From contig JACXVD010000028.1 in assembly GCA_014763545.1 (NCBI GenBank), forward strand, positions 1 through 34,992: DNA of 34,992 bases, written 5' to 3'. Positions 23,350 to 31,547 of this stretch are shown here, piece by piece. The notes beneath the pieces are model-generated. The model worked only from the letters and a program-made list of their open reading frames with translations, did not search any database and was not told where the DNA came from. The stretch is from Sphingomonadales bacterium. GTDB taxonomy: Bacteria > Pseudomonadota > Alphaproteobacteria > Sphingomonadales > Sphingomonadaceae. The position numbers and the translations under genes are program-made. The first letter of the stretch is position 1. Every line of letters begins with the position of its first letter.

Positions 23350-25281
23350 TCAAAGATCGTTGCGACCTTCGACATGCCCGATGAAGCGCGCCGCCATGAT
23401 CGCGCGCGGGATCGCCATCATGCGCGGCCAGTCCCGGTCGATATCCAGCCCGGCCCGTTCGGGCCACTGCGCCAGCAACTGTTCGACCCGGTCGATGTCG
23501 ATCATCTGCGACAGCACGGGATGATCGCGCATCGCCGTGCAATATTCCGCCAACTCGCCGCGCCTCCGCCCGACCCGGGCGTGCATGTCGATATTGTGGA
23601 ATCCATGGCCCGTCGTCAGGCGCTGCGCTTCGGGCATCGCCCCTTCGGCCATGCGCCGCGCCAGCCGCCGGTCCATCCCGTCAAAGGCGAATTGTTCGGT
23701 CGGCAGGCCAAGGCAATATTCGATCAGCGGGCGATAGGCGGTCACGTCGCGGGTCGCCACGCCATAGATCTGTTCGAAGGCCAGGGTGATGTCGATCCCG
23801 TTGCGGTCGGCTGCGGCATGATCTGCGCGCGCCGCTTCCTGCCGGTCGCGGGCGAAGGTGAAATCGTCCCACGCACCGCTTTGTCCGCCCCCGCCGCTGC
23901 GCGCTGCGGCGGCCTTGCGCTGGGCGGCCAATGCCTGCGGCGACAGGGGGGAGAGCAGCGCGGTCATGTCCTTGCGCCCCGGATGGGCCAGCGCCCGCGC
24001 CAGCCCGCGCAGGCCGGCGGGCAGTTGCGGCAGCACCGAAAGCGCCAGCAGCTTGCGCCACAGCGGGCGGCTGTCGCCCGGGCGATTGGCCAGCAGCCGC
24101 AGCAGCTGGCCCCATTTCCCGCGCCGGGCATATTCGACATAGGCCCAGCGCCCGTCGTCGCTGATGCTCTGGTTGCCGAGGTCGGCGTTGAGCAGCGTGT
24201 CGCAGCCGAGCTCTACCGCCTTGGCATAGACGCCGTGATACATCCCGACATTGGCCAGCCCGAGGACGAAGCTGTCCATCGCTGCGTAAATGTCGCGCGC
24301 GCGGTAATCGAAGCCGCCGAGCGCCGGGTCGGCCACATGCAGGGCAAGGCGCGGGTGCATCGCGGCGAATTCGCGCACGATCGGCAATTCGTCGCCGACA
24401 ATCCCCGGGGGGAGATCCACATCCCAGTCGGGATCGGGGATGAAGGTGATCGCATCGAGCCCGCGCCCGGCTGGCAGGCAGCGCAGCAGCGAATCCGCGA
24501 CCAATGGCGAATCGAGCCCGCCCGACAGCGCCAGCGCAGCCTTGTCCGTGGTCGCCAGCGCCCGGGCGGACGCTTCGTCCAGCAGGCTGCGCGCCTGCGC
24601 GACATAGTCGCGCTCGTCACGGTGGCGGACCTGCGGCACGGTGCCGGGATCGTACCAGCGCGCCACCTTCGCGCCCGCCGGGTCCAGCGTGACGCTGGCG
24701 CCGAGGGGGACCGAGGCGATCCCGCGATACCAGCTGGCGCCATCGCCTTCGCGAAAATCGAACGCCAGCTCGTCGGCCAGCCGCGCATAATCGAGATCCT
24801 TCGCCACCCCGGCGGCGAACAGGACGCGCAGCAGGGGCGAAGCGATCGCACGCCCGGCGTCGCTGGCATAATAAAGCGGCGGCGCGCTCCATGGTGAGCG
24901 GGCCAGGTGCAGCCTGCCGTCGGGCAGCACGGCGATGGCCGCGTAATTGCCGATCAGCCGTGCCTGTGCGGCATCGCCCCATGTCTCCAGCGCGGCGGCA
25001 TAGAGCGCGGACGGGTCGTCTGTCGGGCAATCGGTGAGGCGCGCAATCTCCGCGCCATTGTCGATCCAGCCGGACAGCACCGCATGGGTGTTGGCCTCGC
25101 TACAGGGCGAAGTGGCTGGCTGCCTGCGGCCACGAGCGGCGTCGATCAGGCAGGCGCAACCGAGCCAGCGGCTGGCTGCCTTGCCGCCGTAAAGACAGAG
25201 GCTGCGCTGCATGGCCTCGACCCGCAGCACAGCCTCTGTGTCAGCCTTGGCCGCGGGCCAGTTTAACCACGCGGCAATCAC
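23350..25281 (-). CDS. Asparagine-synthetase-like RiPP cyclase homologue (lasso C)
   Basis: A 643-residue two-domain protein. The N-terminal part (about 1-200) is a class II glutamine-amidotransferase fold, but residue 2 is Ile rather than the catalytic Cys, so it should not release ammonia. The C-terminal part has the ATP-binding PP-loop LSGGLDSPL (SGGLDS at 253-258) and a long synthetase domain. Lasso C enzymes use this fold to adenylate an Asp or Glu side chain and close a macrolactam. The start is GTG 25281; no strong ribosome site is seen, but residues IAAWLNWPA fit the family N-terminus, so later ATGs are rejected. It follows the precursor by 33 bases. Confidence 0.9.
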   Translation of the reverse strand: MIAAWLNWPAAKADTEAVLRVEAMQRSLCLYGGKAASRWLGCACLIDAARGRRQPATSPCSEANTHAVLSGWIDNGAEIARLTDCPTDDPSALYAAALETWGDAAQARLIGNYAAIAVLPDGRLHLARSPWSAPPLYYASDAGRAIASPLLRVLFAAGVAKDLDYARLADELAFDFREGDGASWYRGIASVPLGASVTLDPAGAKVARWYDPGTVPQVRHRDERDYVAQARSLLDEASARALATTDKAALALSGGLDSPLVADSLLRCLPAGRGLDAITFIPDPDWDVDLPPGIVGDELPIVREFAAMHPRLALHVADPALGGFDYRARDIYAAMDSFVLGLANVGMYHGVYAKAVELGCDTLLNADLGNQSISDDGRWAYVEYARRGKWGQLLRLLANRPGDSRPLWRKLLALSVLPQLPAGLRGLARALAHPGRKDMTALLSPLSPQALAAQRKAAAARSGGGGQSGAWDDFTFARDRQEAARADHAAADRNGIDITLAFEQIYGVATRDVTAYRPLIEYCLGLPTEQFAFDGMDRRLARRMAEGAMPEAQRLTTGHGFHNIDMHARVGRRRGELAEYCTAMRDHPVLSQMIDIDRVEQLLAQWPERAGLDIDRDWPRMMAIPRAIMAARFIGHVEGRNDL

Positions 25282-25314
25282 GGCGGCTCGCTAACAAGAG
25301 CGGGGCGGCAGCCC
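25282..25314 (-). promoter_or_regulatory. Hairpins between precursor and cyclase genes
   Basis: Immediately after the precursor stop, GGGC (25303-25306) pairs with GCCC (25311-25314); next, bases 25287-25292 pair with 25299-25304 (one wobble pair). They are mutually overlapping alternatives. In lasso operons a stem-loop at this place keeps precursor mRNA more abundant than enzyme mRNA; the same role here is inferred. Confidence 0.4.
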
Positions 25315-25443
25315 TCAGCTCTTGGTGTTAACTGCCTGGACGATCGGGGTCGGCTTCCCGGCGACATCCGAAACGGAACCGAGATGCGTCAGTTCAGGCT
25401 TGTGCCAGATCTTGCGGGCGGTGTCGGCGTGCTGCTTCGCCAT
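25315..25443 (-). CDS. Lasso-type RiPP precursor peptide (42 aa), non-canonical core
   Basis: A small gene too short for ordinary gene calling. The peptide begins MAKQHADTARK, continues IWHKPELTHLGSVSDV and ends AGKPTPIVQAVNTKS. The middle fits the lasso leader signature (Y/W)xxPxLxxxG: Trp13, Pro16, Leu18, Gly22, which PqqD-like B1 proteins bind. GGAGG lies nine bases before ATG 25443. It is first in an operon with the synthetase homologue and an exporter. Two features are odd: the usual Thr two residues before the leader cut is Ala28 in the aligned position, and no Asp or Glu occurs after Asp26, so the normal ring acceptor is missing. The last residue is Ser, as in precursors that are modified at the C-terminal Ser. 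Confidence 0.85.
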   Translation of the reverse strand: MAKQHADTARKIWHKPELTHLGSVSDVAGKPTPIVQAVNTKS

Positions 25444-25530
25444 TGTGGTAATCCTCCGAATAGGCATTTCAGGTCACCCGAAAGGTGAATGCCGGAATAA
25501 CCCTATAGGGAAACTACGTAGGTTTCGCAA
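25444..25530 (-). promoter_or_regulatory. Predicted promoter and structured 5' UTR of the RiPP operon
   Basis: On the minus strand, TTGCGA (25525-25530) and TATAGG (25502-25507) form a sigma70-like pair with a 17-base spacer. The spacer contains palindrome CTACGTAG (25514-25521), and the -10 lies within palindrome CCCTATAGGG (25501-25510); both could be operators. The predicted mRNA starts near 25495 and folds at once: GGCATT (25463-25468) with AATGCC (25488-25493) around an inner CACC/GGTG stem, followed by the GGAGG ribosome site at 25453-25457. Confidence 0.5.
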
Positions 25531-25822
25531 TCGCAGCATTTACATGAATGTCAGCTGTCACAGCACCGAAACTTCCAAAGTTGCCAGACGGAGATTGTTA
25601 GTTACTTGCGAGAGCAACTTATGGTTGCGAAACTGGCCCCTGCCAACGTTGCGCGGCCCGATGATTGTGCGCGTAAGCGAATCGCTGCCTGCGAATCGCA
25701 TTTTGCGGGCGCGAATTCGCGCTTGCACAATCGCCCCGCTCCATGTGGAAAAGCGGCCCTCGCGCGCTTGTGGGTGACTCTACGGCGGCTTAAGCGCGAA
25801 GAACTCTCGCAAGGGCCCTGCA
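25531..25822. promoter_or_regulatory. Region upstream of rpe with GANTC sites and palindromes
   Basis: No gene is seen in these 292 bases. They hold three GANTC motifs (25679-25683, 25693-25697, 25776-25780), the sites methylated by CcrM in alphaproteobacteria. GCGAATCGC occurs twice (25677-25685, 25691-25699), followed by the perfect 14-base palindrome GCGCGAATTCGCGC (25709-25722). This region should contain the promoter of the rpe operon; no strong -35/-10 pair was picked. Confidence 0.5.
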
Positions 25823-26485
25823 ATGCCGGCACCGCTGATTTCTCCCTCCATCCTCTCGGCCGATTTCGCACGGCTGGGCGAGGAGGTGCGCGCGGTTGAC
25901 GAGGCCGGGGCCGACTGGATCCATATCGACGTAATGGATGGGCATTATGTGCCCAACATCACCATCGGGCCGGACGTGGTGAAGGCGCTGCGCCCGCACA
26001 GCGCAAAATGCTTCGACGTCCATTTGATGATCAGCCCGGTCGATCCCTATCTCGAAGCCTTTGCCGAGGCGGGGGCCGACATCATCACCGTCCATCCCGA
26101 AGCCGGGCCGCATGTCCACCGCACGCTGCAGGCGATCCGGGCCCTCGGCAAGAAGCCGGGCGTGGTGCTGAACCCCGGCACCCCGGTCGATGTGCTCGAC
26201 AATCTGATCGACCTGGTCGACCTGGTGCTGGTGATGAGCGTCAACCCCGGGTTCGGCGGGCAGAGCTTCATCCATAGCCAGCTGGCCAAGATCGCGGCGA
26301 TCCGCGCGCTGATCGAACGGCAGGGCCGCCCGATCCATCTCGAGGTCGATGGCGGCGTCAATCCCGAGACGGCGAAACTATGCGTTGCGGCCGGGGCCGA
26401 TGTTCTGGTCGCCGGTTCCGCCACTTTCAAGGGCGGCCCGGCGTGCTATGCCGCCAACATCGCGGCACTCAAGGGCGCCGGATAA
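25823..26485 (+). CDS. rpe: Ribulose-phosphate 3-epimerase
   Basis: A 220-residue cytoplasmic TIM-barrel enzyme that interconverts D-ribulose 5-phosphate and D-xylulose 5-phosphate in the pentose phosphate pathway. It shows [17 protein letters not shown], the metal and acid/base residues of [21 protein letters not shown], the phosphate loop [14 protein letters not shown], and the catalytic [13 protein letters not shown]. Length is typical. AAGGG lies upstream of ATG 25823. Its TAA overlaps the ATG of the heparinase gene (TAATG). The product feeds ribose phosphate metabolism, as does purH two genes later. Confidence 0.97.
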   Translation: MPAPLISPSILSADFARLGEEVRAVDEAGADWIHIDVMDGHYVPNITIGPDVVKALRPHSAKCFDVHLMISPVDPYLEAFAEAGADIITVHPEAGPHVHRTLQAIRALGKKPGVVLNPGTPVDVLDNLIDLVDLVLVMSVNPGFGGQSFIHSQLAKIAAIRALIERQGRPIHLEVDGGVNPETAKLCVAAGADVLVAGSATFKGGPACYAANIAALKGAG

Positions 26486-28368
26486 TGGATGGGCTGCTGC
26501 TGCAAGGCTCCGCCAGGGAGCAGGAGGCACCGGTACAAGGGGGTGCGGCGCGCAGCATGGCAATTCCGCTTGCAAAGGATTCCGGCGAAGCTCTGGCCAA
26601 TGGCGGAGCAAGCGCGGCCGAGCTGCCCGAAGGCCAGGTGCTCGAACCCGGTCGTTCGCTGGCGCTCGCCGATTTCTCGTCGCCCGCGCTGGGGCCGGGT
26701 GAGCGGCTGGTGCGGCTCGCCTATCGCCTTGGCGTGCCCGGTGCGACCCTCGCCTCGCCGTTTCGCAAGCCGCAGAAGCTGCGCCTGCTGGCGACGGTGG
26801 AAACGCCGCTGGGCGGGGAACGGGTGGCAGGCGTGGCGCTGCGCGCCGGCCATTTCCTCGTCTACGGGGTCAAGGCACCGATCGCGCAGATGGATTTCGG
26901 CCCCAATGCGCGGCTGACCCCGCCGTTCGAGCGGGTCGTTCACGGGTTTTCATGGTTGCGCGACCTGGCGGCGAGCGCGCCGCGCGAACAATGCACCGCC
27001 ACGGCGGAACGCTTGCTGGCAGCCTGGCTGGCGGCCAATCCGGGGCCGGGCAAGCGCGGGGCCAAGGGTGCGGCCTGGCAGGTCGAGCTGGCCGGCATGC
27101 GGCTCCTCGCGTGGTTCGTCAATGCGCCGATGCTGCTGGGCGGCAATGATGCGAAGCTGCGCACCAGGGCGCTCGATGCAGCGGCGGAAACCGCGCGCTG
27201 GCTCGACCGCAACGTCACCCGCGCGCCCGACCGGCTGGGCGAAGTGGCCGGATGGTGCGGCATCGTCGCCGCCGGACTGCTGTTGCCCGATGGTAAGCCG
27301 CGCCGCCTGTTTGGCGAGGCCGGGCTGGTGCGCGCGCTGGGCGACCTGGTGGCCGAAGATGGCGGTGTGCTGTCGCGCAGCCCGCTGGCGCAGATGGAAG
27401 CCATCGCGCTGCTGGTCGACCTGACCGCCTGCTATGCCGCGCTGCGCGAAGACCCGCCCGAGGCGATCGCGGCCATGCAGGCGCTGCTGGTGCCCCCTTT
27501 GTTGACGCTGGCGCATGGCGACGGTTCGCTGGGCAGCTGGCAGGGCGGAGGGGCAATCCCCGCCGCGCGCGTGGCGGCGCTGGTCGATGCCAGCGGCATT
27601 CGCACCCGCCCGCTGAAGGATGTGCGCCAATGGGGCTATCAACGGGTGGCCGCGGGCAAGAACGTGCTGCAGTTCGACGCCGCGCCGCCGCCGCTGTCGC
27701 GCCATGCCCGCTTTGGCTGCGCCTCCACCCTCGCCTTCGAATTTTCGGTCGGCGGGCAGCGGCTGGTGGTCAATTGCGGCGGCGCGGCGATGGCCGGCGG
27801 GCAGGTTCCGGTACGCATCGAGCAGGGGCTGCGCGCCACTGCCGCGCATTCGACGCTGGTGCTCGACGATGCCAATTCCACTGCGGTGCTGATCGGTGGA
27901 AAGCTGGGCAGCGGCGTGGGCGAGGTCGAGGTCGACCGCCGCCAGATCGAGCTCAAGCAGGGCAAGGCGACGCGGATCGAGGCGAGCCACGATGGCTATG
28001 CCTCGCGCTACGGGCTGGTCCATCGCCGCATCCTGATCCTGCGCGACAACGGCGAGGAACTGCGCGGGGAAGACCTGCTGACCCCCTCGGGCCGCAAGAT
28101 CAAACATGGCAAGGTCGGCTACGCGATCCGCTTCCACATCGGGCCGGGGGTTGACCTCAGCCTGTCGGACGATAAGCGCGGCGCGGGATTGGCGCTGGCC
28201 GATGGCAGCTACTGGCAGTTCCGCATCCCGCAGGGCGAACTCGCGATCGAGGAAAGCCTGTGGGTGGACGGTCACGGCAAGCCGCAACCGATCCAGCAAT
28301 TGGTAATCCAGGGAATGGTGGCGCGCGGCGGGGGAAGTTTCTCCTGGCTGCTCAAGAAAATGGGATGA
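26485..28368 (+). CDS. Heparinase II/III-family protein
   Basis: A 627-residue protein. Residues about 90-360 form an all-helical toroid-like half (FSWLRDLAA, then [18 protein letters not shown]), and residues about 380-580 the beta-sandwich of the heparinase II/III family ([24 protein letters not shown], with [16 protein letters not shown]). Members are polysaccharide lyases or related proteins. No signal peptide is seen, so a cytoplasmic role or unusual export must be considered. The start overlaps the rpe stop; its own stop overlaps the purH start (ATGA). In sphingomonads this gene commonly sits between rpe and purH, as I recall, which suggests a conserved but unknown function. Confidence 0.87.
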   Translation: MDGLLLQGSAREQEAPVQGGAARSMAIPLAKDSGEALANGGASAAELPEGQVLEPGRSLALADFSSPALGPGERLVRLAYRLGVPGATLASPFRKPQKLRLLATVETPLGGERVAGVALRAGHFLVYGVKAPIAQMDFGPNARLTPPFERVVHGFSWLRDLAASAPREQCTATAERLLAAWLAANPGPGKRGAKGAAWQVELAGMRLLAWFVNAPMLLGGNDAKLRTRALDAAAETARWLDRNVTRAPDRLGEVAGWCGIVAAGLLLPDGKPRRLFGEAGLVRALGDLVAEDGGVLSRSPLAQMEAIALLVDLTACYAALREDPPEAIAAMQALLVPPLLTLAHGDGSLGSWQGGGAIPAARVAALVDASGIRTRPLKDVRQWGYQRVAAGKNVLQFDAAPPPLSRHARFGCASTLAFEFSVGGQRLVVNCGGAAMAGGQVPVRIEQGLRATAAHSTLVLDDANSTAVLIGGKLGSGVGEVEVDRRQIELKQGKATRIEASHDGYASRYGLVHRRILILRDNGEELRGEDLLTPSGRKIKHGKVGYAIRFHIGPGVDLSLSDDKRGAGLALADGSYWQFRIPQGELAIEESLWVDGHGKPQPIQQLVIQGMVARGGGSFSWLLKKMG

Positions 28369-29963
28369 CATCGGTGGCACAGGTAAAGATCGATCGGGCG
28401 CTCCTCTCGGTGTCCGACAAGACCGGACTTGTCGAATTGGGCCAGGCGCTGGCTGCGCGCGGGGTGGAACTGGTTTCGACCGGCGGCACCGCCAAGGCGC
28501 TGCGCCAAGCCGGGCTGGCGGTAAAGGATATCTCCGACCTCACCGGTTTTCCCGAGATGATGGACGGGCGGGTCAAGACGCTGCACCCCAAGGTCCATGG
28601 CGGGCTGCTGGCGGTGCGCGACAATCCCGAACACGCCGCCGCGATGGCAGAGCACGCTATCGGCGCGATAGACCTCGTTGTGGTCAATCTCTACCCGTTT
28701 GAGGCCACCGTGGCGAAGGGTGCCGAGCGCGACGAGATTATCGAGAATATCGACATCGGCGGGCCAAGCATGGTTCGCTCGTCGGCCAAAAATCACCAAT
28801 TCGTCACGATTGTCACCGACCCGGCCGACTATGCCGAACTCACCGCCGAACTGGCGGCAAACGAGGGGGCAACCTCGCTGGCCTTCCGCCGCAAATGCGC
28901 GGCGAAGGCGTTTGCCGCTACCGCCGCCTATGACTCGATGATCAGCCAGTGGTTCGCCTTTGCCGACCAGCAGCAGCTGTTTCCCGACATGCTGGCGATC
29001 AATGGCATGGCCCCGGTGGTGCTGCGCTATGGCGAAAATCCGCACCAGCAGGCCGCACTCTACACGCCCGTCGGCCCGCACGGGCGCGGGATCGCGCAGG
29101 CGCGACAGCTGCAGGGCAAGGAACTGTCCTACAACAATTACAATGATGCCGATGCCGCGCTTGAACTGTGCGCCGAATTCCGCGGCCAGGCCCCGGCGGT
29201 GGTGATCGTCAAACACGCCAATCCCTGCGGCGTTGCCCAGCGTGCCAGCCTGCTCGATGCATGGCACGACGCGCTGCATTGCGACAGCGTTTCCGCCTTT
29301 GGCGGGATCGTGGCGGTCAATGTCCCGCTCGACGGGCCGACGGCGGAAGCGATCTGCGAAATCTTCACCGAAGTGGTGATTGCCCCGGGCGCCGACGATG
29401 CTGCGCTGGCGGCTTTCGCCAGGAAGAAGAACTTGCGCCTGCTACTGGTCGACGAACTGCCCGATCCGCGCCGAGGCGGGCTGGCGGTGAAGCCGATCAC
29501 CGGCGGGCTGCTGGTGCAGACGCGCGACAATGGCGCGATCAGCGAAGCCGATCTCAAGCTGGTGACCGAACGCGCGCCGACCGAACAGGAACTGAAGGAC
29601 TGCCTGTTCGCCTGGACCGTCGCCCGCCATGTGAAGAGCAATGCCATCGTCTATGCGAAAGGCGGCGCGACCGCCGGGATCGGCGCAGGCCAGATGAACC
29701 GCCGCGATTCTTCGCGCATTGCCGCGATCAAGGCGCGCGAAGCGGCGGAAACCTATGGCTGGGATGCTCCGCGCACCGTGGGCAGTGCGGTCGCTTCGGA
29801 CGCCTTCTTCCCCTTCGCCGACGGGCTGCTGGCCGCGGCCGAGGCGGGCGCAACCGCGATCATCCAGCCGGGCGGATCGGTGCGCGACGAGGAAGTGATC
29901 GCCGCCGCGAACGAAGCCGGGCTGGCCATGGTGTTTACCGGGATGCGCCACTTCCGGCACTGA
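28365..29963 (+). CDS. purH: Bifunctional AICAR transformylase / IMP cyclohydrolase
   Basis: A 532-residue enzyme for the last two steps of purine synthesis: formylation of AICAR with 10-formyl-THF and closure to IMP. The N-terminal MGS-like cyclohydrolase domain (about 1-150) has [19 protein letters not shown] and [13 protein letters not shown]. The transformylase domain has [13 protein letters not shown] and the catalytic Lys283-His284 in [14 protein letters not shown] 28365 overlaps the heparinase stop. A hairpin follows the stop codon. Confidence 0.97.
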   Translation: MTSVAQVKIDRALLSVSDKTGLVELGQALAARGVELVSTGGTAKALRQAGLAVKDISDLTGFPEMMDGRVKTLHPKVHGGLLAVRDNPEHAAAMAEHAIGAIDLVVVNLYPFEATVAKGAERDEIIENIDIGGPSMVRSSAKNHQFVTIVTDPADYAELTAELAANEGATSLAFRRKCAAKAFAATAAYDSMISQWFAFADQQQLFPDMLAINGMAPVVLRYGENPHQQAALYTPVGPHGRGIAQARQLQGKELSYNNYNDADAALELCAEFRGQAPAVVIVKHANPCGVAQRASLLDAWHDALHCDSVSAFGGIVAVNVPLDGPTAEAICEIFTEVVIAPGADDAALAAFARKKNLRLLLVDELPDPRRGGLAVKPITGGLLVQTRDNGAISEADLKLVTERAPTEQELKDCLFAWTVARHVKSNAIVYAKGGATAGIGAGQMNRRDSSRIAAIKAREAAETYGWDAPRTVGSAVASDAFFPFADGLLAAAEAGATAIIQPGGSVRDEEVIAAANEAGLAMVFTGMRHFRH

Positions 29964-29978
29964 TCTGCTGGCCGCACC

Positions 29979-29995
29979 GCCGGATTTGTTCCGGC
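29979..29995. terminator. Hairpin downstream of purH
   Basis: GCCGGA (29979-29984), loop TTTGT, TCCGGC (29990-29995) is a perfect 6-bp stem 15 bases after the purH stop. It is followed by AAAGC, not a T-tract, so it is only a candidate end of the rpe-purH operon. Confidence 0.45.
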
Positions 29996-30130
29996 AAAGC
30001 CCGGCATTTCGTCGTAACCATTCGTCGCTCTGGCGCGAATGAACCCTTGCCATCGCCACGTTCACTTTACTGCAAGAGCTTCGTGGCTAGGGGAGCGTTC
30101 GTTCGATGAATCACACCCGGAAAGACGACA

Positions 30131-30307
30131 ATGGGCCTGTTCAAACCCGACCTCTATCGCAATTTCGCCATCGGTTTCGCTATCGGAACGCTGATCGTGC
30201 TTGCGAATCTCGGGTCGGGCCTGGTGGACAAGGCAGTGCCCAGCGCACAGGCGCAGACCCAGGCGGCTGCAGCGCCGCACGCGGTCGGGCTGCCCGCGGG
30301 CAAGTGA
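30131..30307 (+). CDS. Small single-pass membrane protein (58 aa)
   Basis: The product begins MGLFKPDLYRNFAIGFAIG, has one hydrophobic helix (about 12-29, including TLIVLANLGSG) and a 29-residue tail rich in Ala, Gln and Pro. Codon use fits the genome. Its TGA overlaps the GTG start of msrA, so it is probably the translational lead of that gene. No family was recognised. It may be a small inner-membrane partner or simply a conserved leader cistron. Confidence 0.7.
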   Translation: MGLFKPDLYRNFAIGFAIGTLIVLANLGSGLVDKAVPSAQAQTQAAAAPHAVGLPAGK

Positions 30308-30981
30308 TCCGGGGCCTCGGCCTCGTCGCGGCATTTTCCCTGGCGCTGGCGGCCTGCCAGCAACCGGCCATCGCCTCCGAAGACATCGTCCGCGCGCCCG
30401 CGCCGACCCTGATCGCGCAGGAGAAGAAGGGGCTGAAAGTCGCGATTTTCGCGGGCGGCTGTTTCTGGGGCGTCGAAGGCGTGTTCAGCCATGTGAAGGG
30501 CGTGACCAGCGCGGTTTCCGGCTATCACGGCGGCGGCAAGGCGGATGCCGATTATCACACCGTCTCGACCGGCCGCACCGGCCACGCCGAAGCGGTGCGG
30601 GTCACCTACGATCCCAGTGTGGTGCGCTATGACCAGCTGTTGCAGGTCTTCTTCTCGGTCGTCGCCGATCCCACCTTGAAGAACCGCCAGGGCCCCGATG
30701 CGGGCACGCAATATCGCGCCGCGCTGGTTCCGCTGAACCCCGAACAGCGCCGCGTCGCCGCCGCCTATCTCACGCAAATGGCGAAGTCGGGCGTGTGGAA
30801 CCGGCCGATCGTGACCGCGATCGAACCCTACAAGGCGTTCTACCCGGCTGAGGGCTATCATCAGGATTTCATGCTGAAGAACCCGCGCCACCCGTACATC
30901 ACCGCATGGGATGCGCCCAAGGTGCAGGGGCTCAAGAGCCTCTATCCGGCCCTCTACCGGGTGGGATTCGTGCGCAACTAG
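30304..30981 (+). CDS. msrA: Peptide-methionine (S)-S-oxide reductase, exported lipoprotein form
   Basis: A 225-residue enzyme that reduces methionine-(S)-sulfoxide in damaged proteins. The core has the catalytic motif AGGCFWGVEGVF with Cys53, TSAVSGYHGGGKADADYHTVSTGRTGHAEAV shortened here to its hallmark GYHGG and TGHAEAV elements, and PEGYHQDF-like AEGYHQDFM. Unlike most cytoplasmic MsrA, it has an N-terminal signal with lipobox LAAC (about 15-18), so it should be anchored in the periplasm. The start is GTG 30304, which overlaps the small membrane protein gene. Later starts would remove the signal, but the coupling and hydrophobic segment support this one. Confidence 0.9.
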   Translation: MIRGLGLVAAFSLALAACQQPAIASEDIVRAPAPTLIAQEKKGLKVAIFAGGCFWGVEGVFSHVKGVTSAVSGYHGGGKADADYHTVSTGRTGHAEAVRVTYDPSVVRYDQLLQVFFSVVADPTLKNRQGPDAGTQYRAALVPLNPEQRRVAAAYLTQMAKSGVWNRPIVTAIEPYKAFYPAEGYHQDFMLKNPRHPYITAWDAPKVQGLKSLYPALYRVGFVRN

Positions 30982-31016
30982 TGGAAACCGGCCCCGGGGC
31001 GGGCTATATCCCCGCC

Positions 31017-31481
31017 ATGGCCAGCCACGCACATCATCACCACGAACATTCGGGCAAGGGGCTCGTCGAAGCGGCGCGCGATGCGCTCACCGCCGCGGGC
31101 GAACAATGGACGAGCATGCGCTCGGCGGTGTTCGAGGAACTCGCCCGGCACGAAAAACCCGCTTCGGCCTACGATATTGCCGACAATCTGTCGTCCAGCC
31201 GGGGCAAGCGGGTGGCGCCCAACAGCGTTTATCGCATCCTCGACCTGTTCGTGGCGAACAACCTTGCGCTGCGGGTGGAAAGCGCCAACGCCTATCTCGC
31301 CAACACCCATCCGGGGTGCCAGCACGACTGCATCTTCCTGGTGTGCGACGAATGCGGCGAGGCGACCCATGTCGACGACGACGAAGTCAGTCGCAAGGTG
31401 CGCGCGATCGCAGCCAGCCACGATTTCAAGCCGGAACGCCCGGTGATCGAAATTCGCGGCCTGTGTGCCGCCTGCCGCTGA
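31017..31481 (+). CDS. zur: Fur-family zinc-type regulator
   Basis: A 154-residue metal-dependent repressor. A His-rich N-terminus (MASHAHHHHEHSGKG) precedes the winged helix (MRSAVFEELARHEKPASAYDI, with APNSVYRILDLFV). The dimer domain has RVESANAYLANTHPGCQHDC, then a CDECG pair and a final IRGLCAACR pair; these two CxxC sets form the structural zinc site. The VESxNAY and VIEIxGLCxAC patterns point to Zur rather than Fur or PerR. The frame is open upstream to 30906, but the start at ATG 31017 gives the typical length and lies after msrA. It likely represses zinc uptake genes elsewhere. Confidence 0.82.
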   Translation: MASHAHHHHEHSGKGLVEAARDALTAAGEQWTSMRSAVFEELARHEKPASAYDIADNLSSSRGKRVAPNSVYRILDLFVANNLALRVESANAYLANTHPGCQHDCIFLVCDECGEATHVDDDEVSRKVRAIAASHDFKPERPVIEIRGLCAACR

Positions 31482-31547
31482 AGCGGGCGCGCCACAGGGC
31501 AATCTCGTTCATCGACAGCACTGTAACAGCGGTGTAAGCCACCGGGC

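Noticed and set aside
22978-24897. Plus-strand frame of 639 codons opposite the exporter and synthetase genes
   Set aside because: Both minus-strand genes have full motif sets; the plus frame crosses their boundary and looks like shadow sequence.
25540-25777. Open frame upstream of rpe
   Set aside because: Composition and codon use do not match genes here, and no ribosome site or domain is present; the region looks regulatory.
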